From NCBI RefSeq assembly GCF_025766255.1, contig NW_026516672.1:434001-498000 (forward strand): a stretch of 64,000 nucleotides of DNA. The letters run 5' to 3'. The notes beneath the pieces were generated by a model, which did no database searches, was not told the origin of the DNA, and worked only from the letters and a program-made list of their open reading frames with translations. Both the position numbers and the translations under genes were made by a program. This DNA is from Zychaea mexicana. Lineage: Eukaryota > Mucoromycota > Mucoromycetes > Mucorales > Lichtheimiaceae. Each line of letters begins with the position of its first letter. Positions within the stretch are counted from its first letter, which is position 1. Below, piece after piece: positions 11,401-26,764 of the stretch.

Positions 11401-13197
11401 TTGTGGAAATGGCGTATCAGCGGACCAAGAGCTATGATCGGCTTTCGTTCATGTACCTCGTGACAGGCAACGAAAACAATCTTAAACAAATGCTCAAGAT
11501 TGCCGAGCTTCGTAGCGAGCCCATCTCCAGCTTCCAGAATGCGCTGTATCTCGGGGATGTTGAAGAGCGCGTCCGGTTACTCGAGCAAGTCGGTCAAGGT
11601 AATGCGGGGCCCACCCGTTGATCCGTTCTATAATTGGGATAAACTTGTCTAAATGTGTATGTGCGTGTGTGCATTATTTGTTGTGTAGGCCCGTTGGCGT
11701 ACTTGACAGCCAAATCACATGGTTTAACAGAAAAGGCAGAGGCCATTTTGGCACAGTCTGGCAAGGACGAAAGCCAAGTCCAGCTTCCTAGTGCTGCCTG
11801 TGAATTGCCTGCTATTCCCAAGCCAGTGGTGCAACTGGAAGATCCCAACTGGCCGCTGTTGACTGTATCCAAAAGCTTCTTTGAAGGCGCGTTTGCTGCT
11901 GCTGCCGACACGCCATCTGCAGCAGCAACTGGAGTACCCAGTTTCACATACGATGAAAATGTCGACGAAGGAGCGGGGGATTGGGGCGTGGATGACGATG
12001 ATGACTTGGGTATTCCCGGCTTATCCAGCAAGACACCTGCCGAGGATGATTTGTTTGGCACACCCGAACCAGGACAGGTTGGAGGCGTAGAAGACCAAGA
12101 TGACGAAGAGGGTGGAGGCTGGGATCTGGATGACGATATCAAGGCTGATCTTGACGCCGAGATCAGCCAAGCTGCTGCACAGGCTACGGCTGAATTTGTG
12201 GCACCTACGGCCGGCACTAACGAAGCCGCCATCTGGAGCCAGAACTCGCCGCTGGCTGCCGATCACATTGCTGCCGGCTCCTTTGAAAGTGCCATGCAAG
12301 CCCTCAACCGTCAGATCGGCATTGTCAACTTTGAACCGCTCAAACAACACTTTCTCTCCATCTATCAGGCCTCGCGCATCAGCGTATCGTCTGTGGCTTC
12401 TAACCCTAACCTCTTTGCGCCTATCCGCCGCAATCCCGAAGAATCCAACATTCGGTCCAGTTGCCCCGTGGTCGTGTACAGCTTTGAGAATCTAAAGTCA
12501 AATCAGCTGCAGCAAGGATATCGTCTTTTTACAAGTGGCAAGCTCGTAGCTGCTGGTGCACAGTTCAAGCAGCTGCTCCACTCTGTTCCGTTCACGGTCG
12601 TGGCCAACAGCGAAGAAGCAAGCACGGTCAATGAACTCATTGATGTATGCCGAGAATATATTGTTGGTCTCCAGCTCGAGCAGGAACGTCGTGCTGTCAC
12701 GGGCGGTGCTGGCAAGCGCACGTTGGAGCTGGCGGCATACTTTACGCACTGTCAATTAGACGTTCGACATTCACAGCTGGCGCTTCGCCAGGCTACCAAG
12801 CAAGCATTCAAGCTCAAGAACTTTAACACAGCATCTCAATTCGCACGTCGACTGTTGGAATTAGCACCACCCAAGCCAGTAGCAGATGAGGTCAGTTACT
12901 ACTAATAATAACGACTCTTTTGGAAAAATCGAGACTAACTGGGAAATTTCTCAGGCACGGCAAATCCAAGCAGTGTGCGAGCGCAACCTCAAAGACGAGA
13001 TCGAGCTCAACTATGATCAATACAATCCGTTTGTTGTGTGCGGTATCTCGCTGGAGCCTATCTATCGGGGATCACCCACGGCGACATGTCCCTATTGCCG
13101 CTCATCATTCAAGCCCGAACACGAAGGAAAGCTGTGCACGATCTGTGAGCTGTCGCAGATCGGCGCCAAGGCATCCGGTCTACGCATCATGATCTAA
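8485..13197 (+). CDS. COPA: Coatomer subunit alpha (alpha-COP)
   Basis: Twelve exons: 8485-8502, 8588-8729, 8852-9409, 9492-9710, 9807-10030, 10129-10513, 10587-10725, 10819-11059, 11160-11315, 11400-11598, 11689-12890 and 12955-13197 give 1241 residues, a normal length for alpha-COP. The N-terminal WD40 propeller is strongly conserved ([37 protein letters not shown]), followed by the WD-associated alpha-solenoid and the C-terminal cysteine-bearing domain ending in SGLRIMI. Alpha-COP is part of the COPI coat that returns KKXX cargo from Golgi to ER. The 18 nt first exon has ATGs at 8485 and 8491; many family members start MLTKFE, so 8491 is possible. An acidic, Ala-rich linker lies near residues 640-760. 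Confidence 0.96.
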
Positions 13198-13518
13198 AAG
13201 AAAAACATATAAAAAAGCACCCAAAAAACAAAAAGAAGCAGATTTTTATTTTCTTGATAACACAACAAAAAGGCCATTTTAGTTAGAGGAGTCATTGGAA
13301 GGAGGGGCAGGAGGGGCAAGGGGTGATGACGAGACAAGCGCGCCCAACAAGAGCGGGTCTCGAAATGGAACTTCCACCGATTTCTTCATGATTCCAAACG
13401 AGTGCTTTTTCGTAACTTTATTCGGGTCTAACGGTCGCGATATTTAAGCAAGTCCGGCCGCCCCCTTTCCAACTCTTTTTTTCCCTCTTCTTCTTCTTCT
13501 TCATATATAAGAATCATC
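13198..13518 (+). promoter_or_regulatory. Hsp70 promoter / coatomer alpha 3' end
   Basis: 321 bp separate the coatomer stop from the Hsp70 start. TATTTAAG near 13440 is a reasonable TATA box, about 80 bp before the ATG. The TATATAA at 13504 is too close to the start to serve. I looked for alternating GAA/TTC heat-shock elements and found no clean three-unit array. Confidence 0.45.
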
Positions 13519-16102
<2,584 letters not shown>

Positions 16103-16722
16103 ATCTCCTAGATTCTGCTTGCTTATTTACTTTCCTATTTGCTCAACACCAACAACAACTATAACAACAACAACCATGAAATTCATTAAATATTCCATTT
16201 CGAATTTGTATCAAATTACTCAAGTCAATAGAAAGATAATAAAAAGTAAAGCATACTCATTTGTACATAGCAAAAAAATATTCAGAGTGCTTGTACAATC
16301 TCTTCCTTTTCACTGGGTTGTCGTGGAGATACGGTGGTGGTGCAACTGAGGAAGCGTGTGGTATACGATCGTAAAGGACTTATACAAGAGTCCAGGATGA
16401 ACAATGGGCATTGCTGCACTTTGTTGCTTTTACGAAATCCGTCTTCGACTATTTTTTCTACTCCTATTGTTTACTTATTTAGCAGATCAACAGTAACAAC
16501 TTGTAGAGTGTGCGTTTATCCATCTTGACAAGTGCCGTATGTCCCATATGCGTTAGGGTACACCTGGTGTGCTTTTTGGGTGCCAGTCAATAAATGCTCT
16601 TAGCACAGTTCTTTATATTACATCAAATACTTTTTATCTGGCGTGTTTGTGCTATAGTTTGCTTCGAAAATATTCGCAAATAGTATTACAGTACATTATA
16701 ATCAATTTGTAGTGGCAATTTT
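16103..16722. other. Convergent 3' ends of Hsp70 and APC4
   Basis: AT-rich spacer between two genes transcribed toward each other. Possible polyadenylation signals include AATAAA-like AATAAATGC near 16590. No gene is seen. Confidence 0.55.
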
Positions 16723-19700
16723 TTATTTATCCATAAGAAAAATATATGTTTTTTTGTTGGATCCAACGGCTTCCATGATCCGACGCCGCGGTCTACCGTT
16801 GGATCCAAATACCACATTGGATACTCGTGCGAGCTCCATATGTCGCGCAATAGGTACCTAGAAAATATGTCGCGAGGAGGTAGAAAAGCGTTAGCACGGT
16901 TTTTGTCACATCTTGGATTACAATGACACCCTAATAGTTTACCCTTGCTAGAGTGTCCCCCAAGACTAAAACATCTGTTTTAGGAGTTGTATAGCTGAGA
17001 TCTGGATAGGTAGTGGTAGCTAGGAACGACCGTGCAGCTTAAGAAACATAGGCAAAGTTAATTTATTGTATTCCCACACGCAGGCTGAATGGGAGAGAGA
17101 TAGATATACCGGTAAACTCACCTCGTACAGATTCAATAACTAATCCCAACTCTTGAGAATCCAAAAATTCGATATCATGTATCAGTACATTTTCTAGACG
17201 GCCTGATGCATAGGACACATCGTACGGCTCCTTCAAAGATTTCTTGACGACGGTTACTAATCAACAATTAGTACAGTAACCATCATGCGACAACATATTT
17301 AAATAAGTTGAGGATATACTTACAGATAGTCCCTCGATCATTTTCTCTTGCAAATGCATAAAATTGGATGGCCTAATTTCACAGTCCAAAGGAGATTTTA
17401 GTCTATCATGATATCATTGACGATTGCATATCAATAGCATAGTCAAAGGATGAATTAAATGCGATAATTAAAAAGCGTACCTCTTCTTCAGCTACCCAAG
17501 AAGCAAAGGACCGCGCACTTTTCCTTTGGATTGGTTGGTCTTTAAACTGCACAGTATTTTTTTGTAGTATACTTGTCTGATTACTGATTATACTCGATGG
17601 GCGATCCAGCATAGTATTACACATTTCAGTCAACGTATTAACAAGCTGTAAGAAGCCTGTATGTTTCCAGCGTTCATCTATTAATGCATGTGCAGTATAA
17701 AGGAGGATGAGTATCTTTGCCACCCCATTTTGTCGTCTTCAACTCGACCCAAATGTTTTGTTACTAGTACCTGAGCGTTCAATGCCAGGGTATACAGTGA
17801 AATATTCGGTCAAACCATCTGTTGCAAAGGATTTCTTGATAAAGTTGACTACCAACCATGGATCATAGGCTACAGCATCTGGATGATTTTGATATTCCCC
17901 ACCGTTCTGATCTGCTAACTTTTCAATCACTACAAATATGAAAAAAAAGATTCGTGAAATCGAGGAAAGCGAAGCTTATGTTATTTACTTATCATATATC
18001 GTCAACACTATGTTATAACGACCGAAATAGCAAAAGGAGAATTACTTACTATGTAAAGTCCATTTGATGAATTCGCGAAACTCTAAGCACACCTTATCAA
18101 CAGATATCCGATAAAAGATTAGGCGTTTTAACAATAGTTGGGCTGTATCGATGCACGCATCAATTACACTTGTGTCTAGCAGCTCGGAATAACGCTCTGT
18201 CCTATTAGTGTTAGAATTGAAAAATCAAAATCAGCTTCAGATTATTACCTTCAAACTTTTCCCCTCAAATCTTCACATGAGTAAGTTTACCATAAACTGT
18301 ATCCTCTAAGACGATTCAGACGATGTAAGAGACGAGAACAGGCGGGTTCCAGGTACTCATTTACGAGTCTCTGGAGGTTTCCGTAGCTTTGATGAGAGCG
18401 ACTTTCCCACCGTTTGACTTGCTATCAAAGCATAAAAAACAGAAGCATGATTATTAATTTATGCGATGAAAGGTATTTCTCATCACAATACACATACCTG
18501 ATCCGTCAAATATTGGGTAAAATAAGCATGTACCGGTTCACTTGTGTTCCCTGTTGCAATTAATCCTAGAAGCTCGATTTGCGGCATAGGATCCGTCTCA
18601 CCTATAACCAAGAAAAGGAGTCCCTTTCAGTACAGCAGAATCTATAGCTCTATAACAGTCTCTTAAGATGGAAATATGAATATGAAAGTCCACTTACTAT
18701 TTCGTTCAAGCAAAAGTCGTGATATTTCACCCGAGCTTTGTTCAGCAAGCCTGCGAATTGTTGTATGATGCTTGTTTAATAGGTTTACGCACTGATTGAT
18801 GTATCGTAAAAGGAAATCCACATGTTTTTGTTCCTCTGCAATATTGCATAACTCGTTTCTTTTTGAGAGTAAAATGCTCGAGTCCATAGAAAGCATATCA
18901 CGTTTTTCGGGTGATTTCTGAACAAGCACTTGGATAGTAGATAATGTGGGTCCAGTACAGGTGGAAACCACCGTATGTTCTTTGTTTTTCTATCAGCATT
19001 ATGTGAGTTCTTCTGGTACCTGATCCGGGAGTAGCACGATAGCTACTGAGCATGGTTGTAGTCAACGCTCTTATTACATGCTTTAACTACTTACTGCTTT
19101 GCCGTCAGCTCGAACGCTCATGGTGCCTATGTGGTAAGTACCATTAAGACTGTTGAGCGTTTAACAAAAAATAGCCCTGACGTGGATACAAGAAAAAAGT
19201 ACATGTACGAGGATAGGGAAGAGGGAGAGAGATACAGAGAAACTGAGTTGTTACCTGAGATGTACTCGACCATGATTATCGCCTACAAGTAATAATGTGT
19301 GTTTGTCTTCGGATTCTTTTGAAGGCTGATCAGGAAGTGGAGGCTTCTTTTGCTTCATGAAAGGAGCGAGCGGTCTATATAAAGACGTATGTGTCAGTTC
19401 CCGGCACGCAATAGTGACAGTTGTTATTTTGACACATTACGCTGGTTCGTCTGGTGGTTCCATTTTAAGGGCAGGAATACCATTGGTGAATTCCATCGCT
19501 TTTGGATCAAATCCATACTGTTTTAAAATTGAACAGCATTGTGAGAAATTTGGCTTATAGAGTTTTACAATCTCTTAACACAATGTATAATTTTGTTTGT
19601 TGACCCTCTTACCATCGTATCCACAGGTTTATCTTCTTTCCGAGGAAAATGAGTCCAAGCGAGCGACGTGATCTTTAAGTTTCCGGACCGAGAAGAAGAC

Positions 19701-20200
19701 GACGACTTTGTACTTGTTGACAAAGTTGTTGTTGATGATGATGATGATGACGGTATCGGTGGTAGCGTGTACACGATCCATTTTGGTTGAGCACACGTTG
19801 CGTTTACACGTCGCACAGTGCCATTCGAGAATCCTATAGCAAACTCTTCACCTATTGCATAAAGGCACCTTGCATCAAATAAACATCGTCATACACACAC
19901 TATTAAAATATCGGTGAATAGCCCGCCCCTCCCTTCCCAAAACAGGGACAGCGACAACATACCGTTCGGATTCCATGCCAAAGCAGTAATATCGGCGCCA
20001 TCGGATGCATTCATTTCCCAAATCGGAAACCATCCATCCCTGCACAACGCGATCGTGTTGTCTGCAAAGACAATGGCAGCAAGATCTTGTGTTGGACACC
20101 AAGTGATCTGTTTTGCTTGTTTTTTCAAATTCTTCGAATGAAACATTGGAAACGAGAATTGGGATTGTTCCGAAAACGGTAGTGTGTCGTTAATCTTCAT
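16723..20200 (-). CDS. APC4: Anaphase-promoting complex subunit 4
   Basis: Fifteen exons on the minus strand: 20200-19963, 19851-19613, 19517-19441, 19374-19255, 19149-19095, 18989-18698, 18601-18498, 18421-18291, 18201-18050, 17929-17796, 17714-17481, 17372-17324, 17256-17122, 17037-16943 and 16857-16723 give 729 residues, close to the family's usual length. The N-terminus is a WD40-like blade (ITWCPTQDLAAIVFADN, ADITALAWNPNG) and the middle is the helical APC4 domain (EFIKWTLH, FYAFARENDRGTI). The C-terminal exon has a short basic patch, GRPRRR. APC4 is a scaffold subunit of the ubiquitin ligase that triggers anaphase. The boundary at 17796/17714 is the least certain; it was chosen to keep frame. 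A serine-rich insert lies near residues 120-145. Confidence 0.88.
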
Positions 20201-23200
20201 TATGGGGTTGATGTTCGAGGTTAGGGTGCAGTAGTAGTAGTAGTAGTAGTGTTATCAATAGCAATAGCAGAGAGCGACACGCGAAACGAAGAAAAAGTCG
20301 CAAAACAAAGTGCTACACGCGCATAATTATAAAAAAGGAGGTCCGCGCGACGTATATTACTGGACCAGAACGTTCGCGTTGTGAATAGGCTATTTATCAC
20401 TTCTCTCTTTCTTTTTTGAAGCGGCAAGTTAGTATAAGTCGCTGGCCCTATTCAAAAAAAGCTTGTCATTCTATTTATGCTAATAGGGAAACCTTCAAGA
20501 GATAAGATCCTGTACTGGTTCTGTATACTGTGTTAGCCTTATTAGATTTAGATGATCAAGGTCAAAGAATCTATTTTCTATGTTTGTAGCTTACACAGAC
20601 AATCAAAGAAGAACTTTAAACCGAAACCCTTCGATGGAACATATAAGGAACAGAAGATTGCAGAGTACGAATGCCTGCTGTACAGGCTGGAGGTGAGAAA
20701 TCGTTAAATGCATCATCGGTGCTCGCAGAACGCTCATTTTTGACGCTGCTGGTAACACCACGGTTGTGCTTTTCGGTTTTCGCTTGTTCAGATGCTTTGT
20801 TGAAAAGTTAATAGCGTTCATGGCGTGGAGCGAGTTGTTTATTAGATGGAAAGAGCGGTGGTGATATTGGTGATAACGGCTGTTGCTGTTGCTGATGATC
20901 TTGGGTCAAATGGCCGCAGTTCCAACTCCCGTTTGCAGATGGCTACTTCCAGGAGTCGTCAAAATGAGCATACTGCACGGATCGATACCCGTCTTCCCAC
21001 CATACGTCAATGAAGACCGTAGCAAATTTCTATGTTTCCTGCATTGCTTCCTTTGCCGCCTGAAGGAACAGGTATGCGTTAGATAATATGCTCGGTCTGG
21101 TAACTTGCGTCCCAGCTGTTATGGAATTATATTGCTATAATTACTCTTTTGGATAACTCTTTACTTGCATAAGAGAGGCCCTAATATGCTCGTTCTAAGG
21201 TTGTAGAAGATATGAGCGCCGAGAAGTATCGCTGATATATCGCTTAAACATTCTTATCAATATCAAGCATTACCTAGGACATCAACAATCTAGTTGGTAA
21301 AGTCAAAAACTTGTTCGTCTTTAAACATTCTTTATGGATAATGTCAGCTGTCATTGTAACTAGAATTTCACCGGTTATAAACAACTCAAATCCCGGAGTA
21401 AGTTGCTGGCATAAGTGATTTCAATTGAACCGCTTTCCTATGACATCCACAGTTTCGATATTTATAACTTAATAACTTACCATGGAAGATAATACGCCAT
21501 TTTTTACACTCCACGAGTATGGTACACTACGCGAAGACATCATTTTCGAAAAACAGAATCTTAGAACTTTTTAAATCGATGGCTGGTTGAGGTGATGTTT
21601 GTGCTGATGCATCAATAAGTGCCGCGAATTTTCGTTTTCTGTTCATGGTACACACGAGTGGTACTCGAGAGCAAAGGTGGGATCACTATCGCTACTGCTG
21701 CCGTAATTATGTACATTATGACACTTAATATGTGTAAACCGTAGACATGAGTGCATTCTGTATGTGGTATTTACTGATGCTTAGGCTGAAAACGCTATTA
21801 AACCTATCAACAAAATTATGCATAAATTGCTTCGACACCGTTGTTATACGCGAGCAAGTACTCGAAGTTGTGCATCCAAAAACTAATAGACATTATCGGC
21901 ACTAGCTACTGTAATTAAACTAGGATTAGGGTTACAGATACCTCGGATAGGCCTCGTTACCTACCGATATACTGTTTGTCTTATTATCGGCGCCCTTAAC
22001 AGGTTCACCGTATTGTTTTTATTGCTTTCGACGCCTCCGTCACCGCAATTTTTATCACGACGCAGCCTTCTACGTTTTCTGGATTAATGGTAACAAGCAG
22101 CAAATGTTGGGCAGCGTCACGTCAAGCATACTGTCAGATCAGTTACCGTAGTGTCCCAAAACACTCCCACAATTTCGTTTCGGGTTTCAGTTACGTCGGC
22201 GCTCTTCCGGTGGTGATGTTGGAATAAACGTCACGGCTGATGTGCATACTTACATATGCAAATGCAAGATTTTGTATGCTACTTCTTGGGCTAAAATTCT
22301 TAGAGGTGCTGTAGTGGAAGCTTTACACTCGAGCTATTTGGCTCAAGGACGCATCACTAGCACGCTGTAGCCGGTATATCTACTCGATTGTGTCTACGGT
22401 CAATCTTGCTGATATAAGCGAAACTATATGGGCAACACGAATATGCGCCGAGGATATACTGGATATCGACGTTGGCTAAGTGTAACCGCAAAATTTAGTC
22501 GTTGAAAGCAATGATAAAGATATACCGCCTACTGCGCTGCAAGATGACCTTTTCATTTACGGGTGATGATCGTAACGCTAAGATGTAGTCGCGATATTGA
22601 TGCTATTGATCTCGAGGAACTCATCAAACGATATCTCTAACGGAGGCTGTTGCTCGAATGACTGTAGATACGTGCGTAACCGACGATACGTCTATATCTA
22701 TAAGTCAACAATTTTTTTTTGTATGGCCTGTAGGCTAATTTTATATCGACAAAATATGCAATTATGCATCAGAAATAAGATTGATATATTAATACATCAA
22801 CGTCTGTATCAACCTCTTTATAGCGTCTAATTTCTTTTGCCATGAATTCATCAGCTGTAGAGAGTTGCAGGGTGTGGGTTCACAAAAGGGAACCCATATC
22901 TGTATTTCTGATGTGACCTGTTTTCTTTGCACGTCCGTGTGCGTCGATGCGCCTGTAGAAACACTACATCTTCCATTTCTTGCTCACTTGCGTAGTATCT
23001 TGCAGCAATGTTTATAACACTTCAATAAACCTCCTGTGAATAACTCTACACAGTCGCTTATATTGTTTATAATGATTTAAGCTTGCTCTTGTCCAATGAA
23101 TAGTATGTAAATGACGCAGAAGGCACATGTTTGTTTTCCAGTATTCAAATTCATGCGTTCTTCATCTACTATATGTTTCGTGTGGCCAACCCTACTGCAA

Positions 23201-23947
23201 AGGCTGATGTAAGAGACCGAATATGAAAAATTGGTAAAAGTAAAGTTTCTGCTTGATTTAACTGTTTATTTGATGTTATCCATACTCGTGCATGCTGGAG
23301 ATGCAGCTATAAGGCTGTGATATATTCGACAACATCTGTGATGTGCTTCACGATTTTGAATAGTTAATACGGCTGCACTGTTGGACACTATCTAAAGATT
23401 CGGCAGCTTTAAACCGGACATTTAATGGGCCCGCAGAACATCGATGCATGAATAATTGATTTATTCTTTACTTAGCACAATTAGTGCAGACAGTATGCGA
23501 TGAAGTGGGTAGTTGGATTTCTTGCAGTGCCTCTTTTGCTTTACGCTTCCTCTTTCCATGTCCCTTTTTTTTGTCTTCTCGGCTTACTACATAGAACGTA
23601 CGGGACATGCGGGTTCCACTGGGTGAGGGAGAGGGACGCTTGAAAGACCACTTAACATTTCTTGATACTGCAAAACCGAATATACACTGCATGGTCAATC
23701 CGTATGAGCCGAAACCGAGAAATGTTTTATATCTCCCGGGGCTCTCCTTTTTTTTTTTTTGGCAATAAGAAATGGTACATCTCTGAAGTCAAACTACCAT
23801 GATCGTGCTATAGTCTTTGCAAATTGCAAAATCCTTCAATTGACAATGTGTATTGAGCTCGCACCAATGCAACAGTACCATGATAGGGTTCATCAATACG
23901 GGTAAATCATTTTTATTATATGCACTTCGATACATATTCGCTCCAAC
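20201..23947. other. Gene-poor 3.7 kb stretch, nothing recognised
   Basis: Starts with the APC4 promoter, including a (GTA)n run near 20230. The rest has no ORF above about 80 codons and no domain, RNA gene or terminal repeat that I can recognise. Around 20610-20820 on the minus strand there are short charged coding-like runs in shifted frames, which could be a decayed gene. The base composition and even spread of stops fit old degraded sequence. Confidence 0.5.
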
Positions 23948-24669
23948 TTATTTGGCGACACCGATGACGCCACAAGCCCAGCGATCGCCAGCGTTACCAG
24001 TGGTCTTGGACAATTCGTGACCGCCCAAGCCAAGGTCATCCTCAGCAGCGTGGACAACGACGGTACGGCTAAACGTGCAAAAAAGCAATTAGAGTTTGGC
24101 GCTAAACTTTAAGACAGACAAGATATATTTCCTCAGCTTACCCAATGACAGAGTGGGGGCCAATCAATTTGATTTGGTTATCGGAGATCTTCAAGGTGGC
24201 GTTACCGGAAGCATCAGCAACGACGTTACCCATATCACCAACGTGGCGTTCGTCAGCCTCGGGGGCACCGTGGGTCTTGCCGAAGGGGTTGAAGTGAGAA
24301 CCAGCAGAAGTGCAGCCTACGTTAAAGATATAGTGCGAGGTGATGTGAGCATGCGTGTGAGTGAGAGCGAGTTTCTCCGAAGATATTTTTTTTTCAAAGG
24401 CCGCACAATCACTACTACAACTACCAGGCCGAAGACGCGCGCATCGCGTCATGCCGGGGTGAAAAAGAGAAAATGAGAGTGTCTCCGGGGTGGGGTTGCG
24501 TACCGTTGGTGTTGTCGCCGAATTCGTGGACGTGGAAGCCGTGCTTGCCCTCGGTCAAGCCAGAGACCTTGGCCTCGACGGTGGTGGGGCCGTTCTCAGA
24601 GTCCTGAGAGAAAGTGATGGTGCCAGTGACGGGAGAGTCACCACGGATAACAGCAACAGCCTTGACCAT
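23948..24669 (-). CDS. SOD1: Cu/Zn superoxide dismutase
   Basis: Three exons on the minus strand, 24669-24504, 24316-24142 and 24068-23948, give exactly 153 residues, the standard SOD1 length. All metal ligands are in place: Cu by His46, His48, His63 and His120; Zn by His63, His71, His80 and Asp83. The disulfide pair Cys57-Cys146 and the active-site Arg143 are also present. It converts superoxide to oxygen and hydrogen peroxide in the cytosol. No signal peptide is visible. Codon use is C-biased like Hsp70, suggesting high expression. Confidence 0.97.
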
Positions 24670-25217
24670 TTTGATTATTTTTTTTTGTGTTTGATGAAAA
24701 AGTTGGGGAAAGAAAGCAAGAAAGAATGAAAAAGGGAAAAATGCGTCGTAATGTATGTTTGGCGGCGGCATATTCTGGTGACTTCACCTTTGTAATTACA
24801 TCACCGACTCATCCTCGCCAATCAAACTTGAGCTACATTGCCATTTCAAGCCGAATACTCTCCCGTGAATGAAGAAGCGAAGCATCACACAGACTTAGTA
24901 TCGTATTATGCCACTTTCCGGTAGAAGCGTACTTCATTGTAACATAACACCGAACACACTCGTTTCTTTGTTTGCTTGATCATGGCTTATATTATGATTT
25001 GCGCGATTCCACCGTTCAGGACCCGAGGTGATATACTTTCATTCCACGCAGTTATCAAGACAATATGCTAGTTCTATGCGCATGGTTACTATCACTCCAT
25101 GATTTCCAGGTGATATCAGATAAACGTCGAGCGCTAAGGTTTCTTTTCACAAGATACACGCACGACGCGTCACGGTCTTTTTCTTGCGGCATATGGTATA
25201 CAAGATTTATTTTTACT
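24670..25217. other. SOD1 promoter and rhomboid 3' UTR
   Basis: Both flanking genes are on the minus strand, so this holds the SOD1 upstream region (purine-rich leader next to 24670) and the rhomboid 3' UTR. No gene is seen. Confidence 0.5.
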
Positions 25218-26764
25218 TCAAATATCACACCAGTTGCTAACTGGAATACACGAAAAGTATCTACAATTTGGACAGATCTGCGCGTAGTTGTAGAAAGAGA
25301 GTGGGAGAAAGTAAGTAAAGAGTAAATGCCACGAAAGTTTTTACCATACCTTGGTTGGATCGTAGGCGGAGTAAAACATATACAACATGATGACAAATAC
25401 AACGACGAGCACGGTCAACGCCGCAGCCCGTATCCCCCATGTGATCCATCGACTCGTTGACGCTGCTGGCGACATCAGCAGGAACCCCATGATTATACCT
25501 GTCGCCAATCCGCCTATATATACATATAGTATGCGCAGGCCGCTTCTTTAATGTTTTGCGCTTCTCTCTCGCTTTCCCTTTGCGATACAGAAACTCTTAC
25601 CAACGTGGGCGAAGTTATCAATTCCAGGAAATATCCCAAACACGAACGCGAGTATGATCGAAAGCGACAAACTTGCCAGCCGACGCGTTCGACGTCGGAT
25701 AGTCTTCCAGTTCTTTACTGTTTCCACCATCATAAAGCCTACCAGCCCCATCAATGCTCCAGAACAACCCATCGACGCTAAGTAATATGAACGAACGGAT
25801 TGTCAATATCATGCATGATAAATAACAAAGCAATATTACCTGTTTGGGCTGACGACATGAGCGAACTAAACGCAAAACCCCAGATACCACACACCAAGTA
25901 CAGAAAGCCAAAGGATAGAAAGCCCATGTCGCGCTCAAGAGTAGCACCAACTTGAAAATGAGCCAACAGACACACGACGATGTGGAGAAGGCCTGCATGT
26001 ATAAAAATAGGACTAAGGAGACGGTAGCCTTGGTTACTGCTGCCGCTACCACCACATAATTGTTCCAAGGTGCAGGTTGCATTTTTCGACAAACAAGAGT
26101 CTATCACAGTGCTTGCTTGGTAGTCTGGTAAAGGCCGCATACACGGTGTATACCGTGCACCGGTGTTGATCAGAATCTATATTTATTCAGCATCATCACA
26201 CCACATCAATTGTTCAGCTTTAGGTTCAGCATGTAAACAAATAAAGAAAAGAGAGTAGTGGTAGTATTTAGCGATAGGGCAGAAAAAGCTCAGTTACTCA
26301 ACTGTAAATGAGGGTCCAATCATGGGATTGAATGGTTGCGTTTCTAGCATGCTTCCGGATATATCGTGATGCTTGGCAAGTGCAAACACCATCGTGACGA
26401 TCATTGCGGTGGCCGATAACCATGTAAACCACGGTCGTGAAGTAGGACCCATCATGATGCTTCGTAGTGTGGCCCATTTGCTACCGCCATTATTACTAAT
26501 ATCTCGCAAGTTGCCGTTCGATTCAAGTCGCATGAATCCGTCCCTGCGTTGTACAGAGGTTTCCGATGGAGCCTGCATTTCATGCTCGTGTTGTTCCTCG
26601 ACGTCGTGTAGATCTGTAAAGTTGTGTAATCCATCATTCCCATTGTGTCGTAGAAAACGCCGATGTTCTTCTGGCGGTGGCTGGATCAGCGTTGGTGTAG
26701 AGGAAACCATGGATTCTGCATCATCGTTTATATGCTGCCTATCGTATCGTGCTGCGCTGTCCAT
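25218..26764 (-). CDS. Rhomboid-family intramembrane serine protease
   Basis: Five exons on the minus strand: 26764-26303, 26176-25840, 25777-25601, 25513-25350 and 25277-25218 give 399 residues. A 110-residue hydrophilic cytosolic N-terminus precedes the first membrane helix. The luminal loop (NTGARYTPCM), the HAGLLH stretch, the GCSGA motif with catalytic Ser272 and IDNFAHVGG with catalytic His324 are all present, so the Ser/His dyad is intact. The last exon ends in a cysteine-rich tail, CPNCRYFSCIPVSNWC, that I recognise from fungal rhomboids. Substrates are unknown; the lack of a mitochondrial presequence suggests a secretory-pathway membrane. The first intron donor is a weak GTTGAG. Confidence 0.92.

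Noticed and set aside
11594..12232. 212-codon minus-strand open frame
   Set aside because: It is the antisense shadow of the acidic Ala/Asp-rich linker of coatomer alpha.
16757..16808. Perfect 13 bp inverted repeat, TTGGATCCAACGG / CCGTTGGATCCAA
   Set aside because: Both arms lie in the last coding exon of APC4 and encode GSNG and AVGSN on the minus strand, so the symmetry is probably coincidental.
17020..17084. APC4 ending at ACVWEYNKL with a stop at 17020
   Set aside because: This needs a 37 nt intron; the longer intron to 17037 continues in frame to a convincing basic C-terminal exon.
18998..19070. Extra APC4 exon reading AIVLLPDQ
   Set aside because: It fits no phase from the preceding GTAAGT donor and needs a 30 nt intron after it; a direct join 19095/18989 keeps frame.
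19142..19149. An 8 nt microexon in APC4
   Set aside because: It would leave a 15 nt intron to the next exon. Treating 19149-19095 as one exon keeps the frame (SLNGTYHIGTM) without it.
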